Shown: positions 62,124-64,000 of the stretch, one piece after another
Layout: each line of letters begins with the position of its first letter
Numbering within the stretch: position 1 is the stretch's first letter
NCBI RefSeq assembly: GCF_013366925.1
Contig: NZ_JAALDK010000001.1
Span: 4,023,165-4,087,164 of the forward strand
From: Paraburkholderia youngii
GTDB taxonomy: Bacteria; Pseudomonadota; Gammaproteobacteria; Burkholderiales; Burkholderiaceae
Direction: 5' to 3'
Length of the DNA: 64,000 nucleotides
The notes under the pieces: model-generated
What the model saw: the letters and a program-made list of their open reading frames with translations, nothing else
The model's database searches: none
Told to the model about the DNA's origin: nothing
Translations under genes and position numbers: made by a program

Positions 62124-62904
62124 GGTTTACGCTCCTGGATCGCGGCCGGTCTGTGCGGACCGCATTGGGTGGGTGGCAAGACGCCGATTGATCGTCCGCC
62201 TGGGCCGCGATGTATTGTGCATCGCAGCAATGGTTCCCATTTTAGGATGGCCACAAGGAATGTCAAGCGTTTTTTGTGCGTCGCACAATGTTAAGAAAAC
62301 GCCGATAAAACAAGAGGTTATGCAGTAGGCATGTCATTAATATGACGCGGAACGATTGAGTCGCTGCACCTAGCTGGTGCGAGATAAACGACCCCCGTAA
62401 GAGGCGGTCGGGAAATTATTTTTCGCCGTCAAAGCCTTTATGCGGGGCTGAGAGGGGGTGCATCGCAGCGATTCGCCCCTGAAAAAACCGATCATCATCA
62501 ATTCGATGTAAACCACCCGATGGCAAGGAACGTTAAAGAACGAAGGTAGTCGAACGCGCGTTGGCGACTTTCGTCAGACACTTAAAAGTCTCTCGCCCGC
62601 TCGCAACGCCCTCATGGCGCAGCGCAGTAGTTTCCGCCGGCGCTCTGACAGTATTTCCCCGGATCAAGGTTGTCTCAAAATTGCCGTTATCCTGCAAGGA
62701 TCTGCTCGGTTGGGCTGGGCGGCAGCAATGGCGAGGCTTGCTGGCGACGATCGTTTTTTCGATCGAGGCGCGGCACTTATTCGTGTTTTCGCGATCGGAC
62801 CTGACAAGCCGGTTTAAGGACCGCGTATAAGTGCTTCAAATTGCTAATTTTTCGTTGCTTTACTACACTTGCGGAAACCTCTCGCCGCTCCCTATCGAAC
62901 ACCC
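62124..62904. other. intergenic region, phasin leader and endopeptidase leader
   Basis: Nothing here looks coding on either strand; the frames present have no ribosome site. It contains the phasin operators at 62215-62288, a run of short AT-rich stretches and probably the endopeptidase promoter close to 62850. Confidence 0.55.
62215..62288. promoter_or_regulatory. candidate PhaR operators upstream of phaP
   Basis: TTGTGCGTCGCACAA at 62274-62288 is a perfect 6-bp inverted repeat around 3 nt. TTGTGCATCGCAGCAA at 62215-62230 is a close relative. Both contain the TTGTGC/GCACAA-like TGC-rich arms that PhaR-type repressors of phasin genes prefer. They lie 91-165 bp upstream of the phasin start. 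Confidence 0.55.
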
Positions 62905-64000
62905 ATGAAAACCGACATGTTTTCGTCGCTAAAGGCGCTCCACGGCGCGGCGCGCAGCACCGCTCTGTCGGTGGCCGTCTCGCTGGCCGTCGCAGCGGCG
63001 TTCGCTACGCCTGTCAGCACTTTTGCAGCTACGTCTGCTGCATCCGCAAAAACTTCCACACACGCAAAAACCGCCAAAAAGCCGGCGCAAGCGGCCGCCA
63101 CCGACAAAGTGTCGAGCCGTGCGGCGAAAGCCGGCAAAGCTGAGGCAGCGAAAGCCGGCAAGGGCGAGGCCGTGAAAGCCGCTGCCGCAGACGAAGATGC
63201 GCCGCGCGCCGGCGTCAAACGCAAGCGCGTGACGTTCGCGGCGAACGGCCGGCACCATTCGGTGATGCGACGCGTCGCGTACGAGCCGCGCCAGCCGAGC
63301 GTCGGCCAGGCGTTTGGTTTGCACGAGACGCCGGACGCGCTGATGCTGCGCTCGAGCGTCGCCTACGTGATCGACCAGAACAGCGGTGAGACGCTGTTCG
63401 ACAAGAACTCGCGTGCTGTGGTACCGATCGCATCGATCAGCAAGCTGATGACCGCGATGGTGGTGCTCGATTCGAAAGAGCCGATGACCGACCAACTCGA
63501 AGTCACCGACGAAGACCGCGACTACGAGAAGAACACCGGTTCGCGTTTGGCGGTGGGCTCGGTGCTGTCGCGCGAAGACATGCTGCACATCGCGCTGATG
63601 GCGTCGGAAAACCGCGCGGCGGCGGCGTTGTCGCGCTACTACCCGGGCGGCCGCCCGGCGTTCCTTGCGGCCATGAACGCGAAGGCCAGGCAACTCGGCA
63701 TGAACGACACGCACTTCGAGAACCCGACCGGTTTGACGAGCATGAATGTGTCGAGCGCGCGCGATCTGGTGAAGATGGTCAACGCGGCGTATCAGTACCC
63801 GCTGATCCGCAAGTTCTCGACCGATCACAGCTACGAGGTGTACACCGGCAAGCGCACGCTCGCGTATAACAGCACGAACGCGCTGGTGCGCAACCCGACG
63901 TGGGACATCGGTCTGCAGAAGACCGGCTTCATCAACGAAGCGGGTGAGTGTCTCGTGATGCAGGCGACCATCCACGGCCGGCCGATGATCCTGGTGCTGC
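62905..64000 (+). CDS. pbpG: D-alanyl-D-alanine endopeptidase (PBP7/8-type), 5' part
   Basis: The gene runs off the window, so the C-terminus is missing; 365 residues are visible from the ATG at 62905. A hydrophobic signal-type segment (STALSVAVSLAVAAAFA) is followed by a basic Ala/Lys-rich region, then an S11-type peptidase domain: active-site SxxK in ASISKLMTAM, SxN in MASENRAAAAL, and the KTG in LQKTGF. Such enzymes cut D-Ala-meso-DAP crosslinks in periplasmic peptidoglycan. No ribosome site is strong. The Lys/Ala-rich linker of about 90 residues before the domain is long for the family. Confidence 0.9.
   Translation, partial: MKTDMFSSLKALHGAARSTALSVAVSLAVAAAFATPVSTFAATSAASAKTSTHAKTAKKPAQAAATDKVSSRAAKAGKAEAAKAGKGEAVKAAAADEDAPRAGVKRKRVTFAANGRHHSVMRRVAYEPRQPSVGQAFGLHETPDALMLRSSVAYVIDQNSGETLFDKNSRAVVPIASISKLMTAMVVLDSKEPMTDQLEVTDEDRDYEKNTGSRLAVGSVLSREDMLHIALMASENRAAAALSRYYPGGRPAFLAAMNAKARQLGMNDTHFENPTGLTSMNVSSARDLVKMVNAAYQYPLIRKFSTDHSYEVYTGKRTLAYNSTNALVRNPTWDIGLQKTGFINEAGECLVMQATIHGRPMILVL

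Noticed and set aside
62561..62830. Short plus-strand frames between the phasin and endopeptidase genes
   Set aside because: No start signal and no protein-like pattern; the region behaves as non-coding.

Overview
The window is high-GC chromosomal DNA from a beta-proteobacterium of the Burkholderia/Paraburkholderia type. The evidence is the gene set and order: glnA-ntrB-ntrC, aceE-aceF-lpdA with a lipoyl-tagged E3, a FixLJ-like two-component pair, a phasin, and a YadA-type adhesin. The genus is inferred from remembered protein similarity, because no database was searched.

Layout. Positions 1-26228 are core genes: a TMEM175-like fragment, a membrane protein, a phosphoesterase, a ProP-like transporter, yggX, argA diverging from hrpA, a trimeric autotransporter adhesin, a beta-propeller protein, a fatty acid hydroxylase-type protein, an EI24 membrane protein, a molybdopterin-binding protein, a rhodanese, glnA-ntrB-ntrC, a prolyl oligopeptidase and an exodeoxyribonuclease III. 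Two strong NtrC sites and a -24/-12 promoter precede glnA, so this stretch holds a nitrogen-control gene set together with its DNA targets.

Positions 26257-45319 are a 19-kb element inserted in the 3' half of an initiator tRNA gene and bounded by perfect 53-bp direct repeats. Reading inward from the right end, it carries a tyrosine integrase, an AlpA-like regulator, a Toprim-like protein, a replication initiator with iteron-like repeats inside its gene, three small genes and a Nu1-like terminase small subunit. No capsid, tail, large terminase or lysis gene is visible. This is the plan of a phage-inducible chromosomal island, a phage satellite. The other half is anti-phage cargo: an ApeA-like HEPN protein, a Septu-like ATPase/HNH pair, a second HEPN protein with a small partner, and McrBC. 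A complete IS5-type insertion sequence sits between the last two modules.

Positions 45320-64000 return to core genes: an Asp/Glu racemase, a cytosine deaminase-like hydrolase, oligopeptidase A, folD, a two-component pair diverging from the pyruvate dehydrogenase operon, a phasin with candidate operators, and the 5' part of a PBP7-type endopeptidase cut by the window end.

The most notable regions are the satellite, its cargo and its embedded origin candidate. Smaller points are the shared palindromic -10 between argA and hrpA, and a perfect 34-bp palindrome ahead of yggX.
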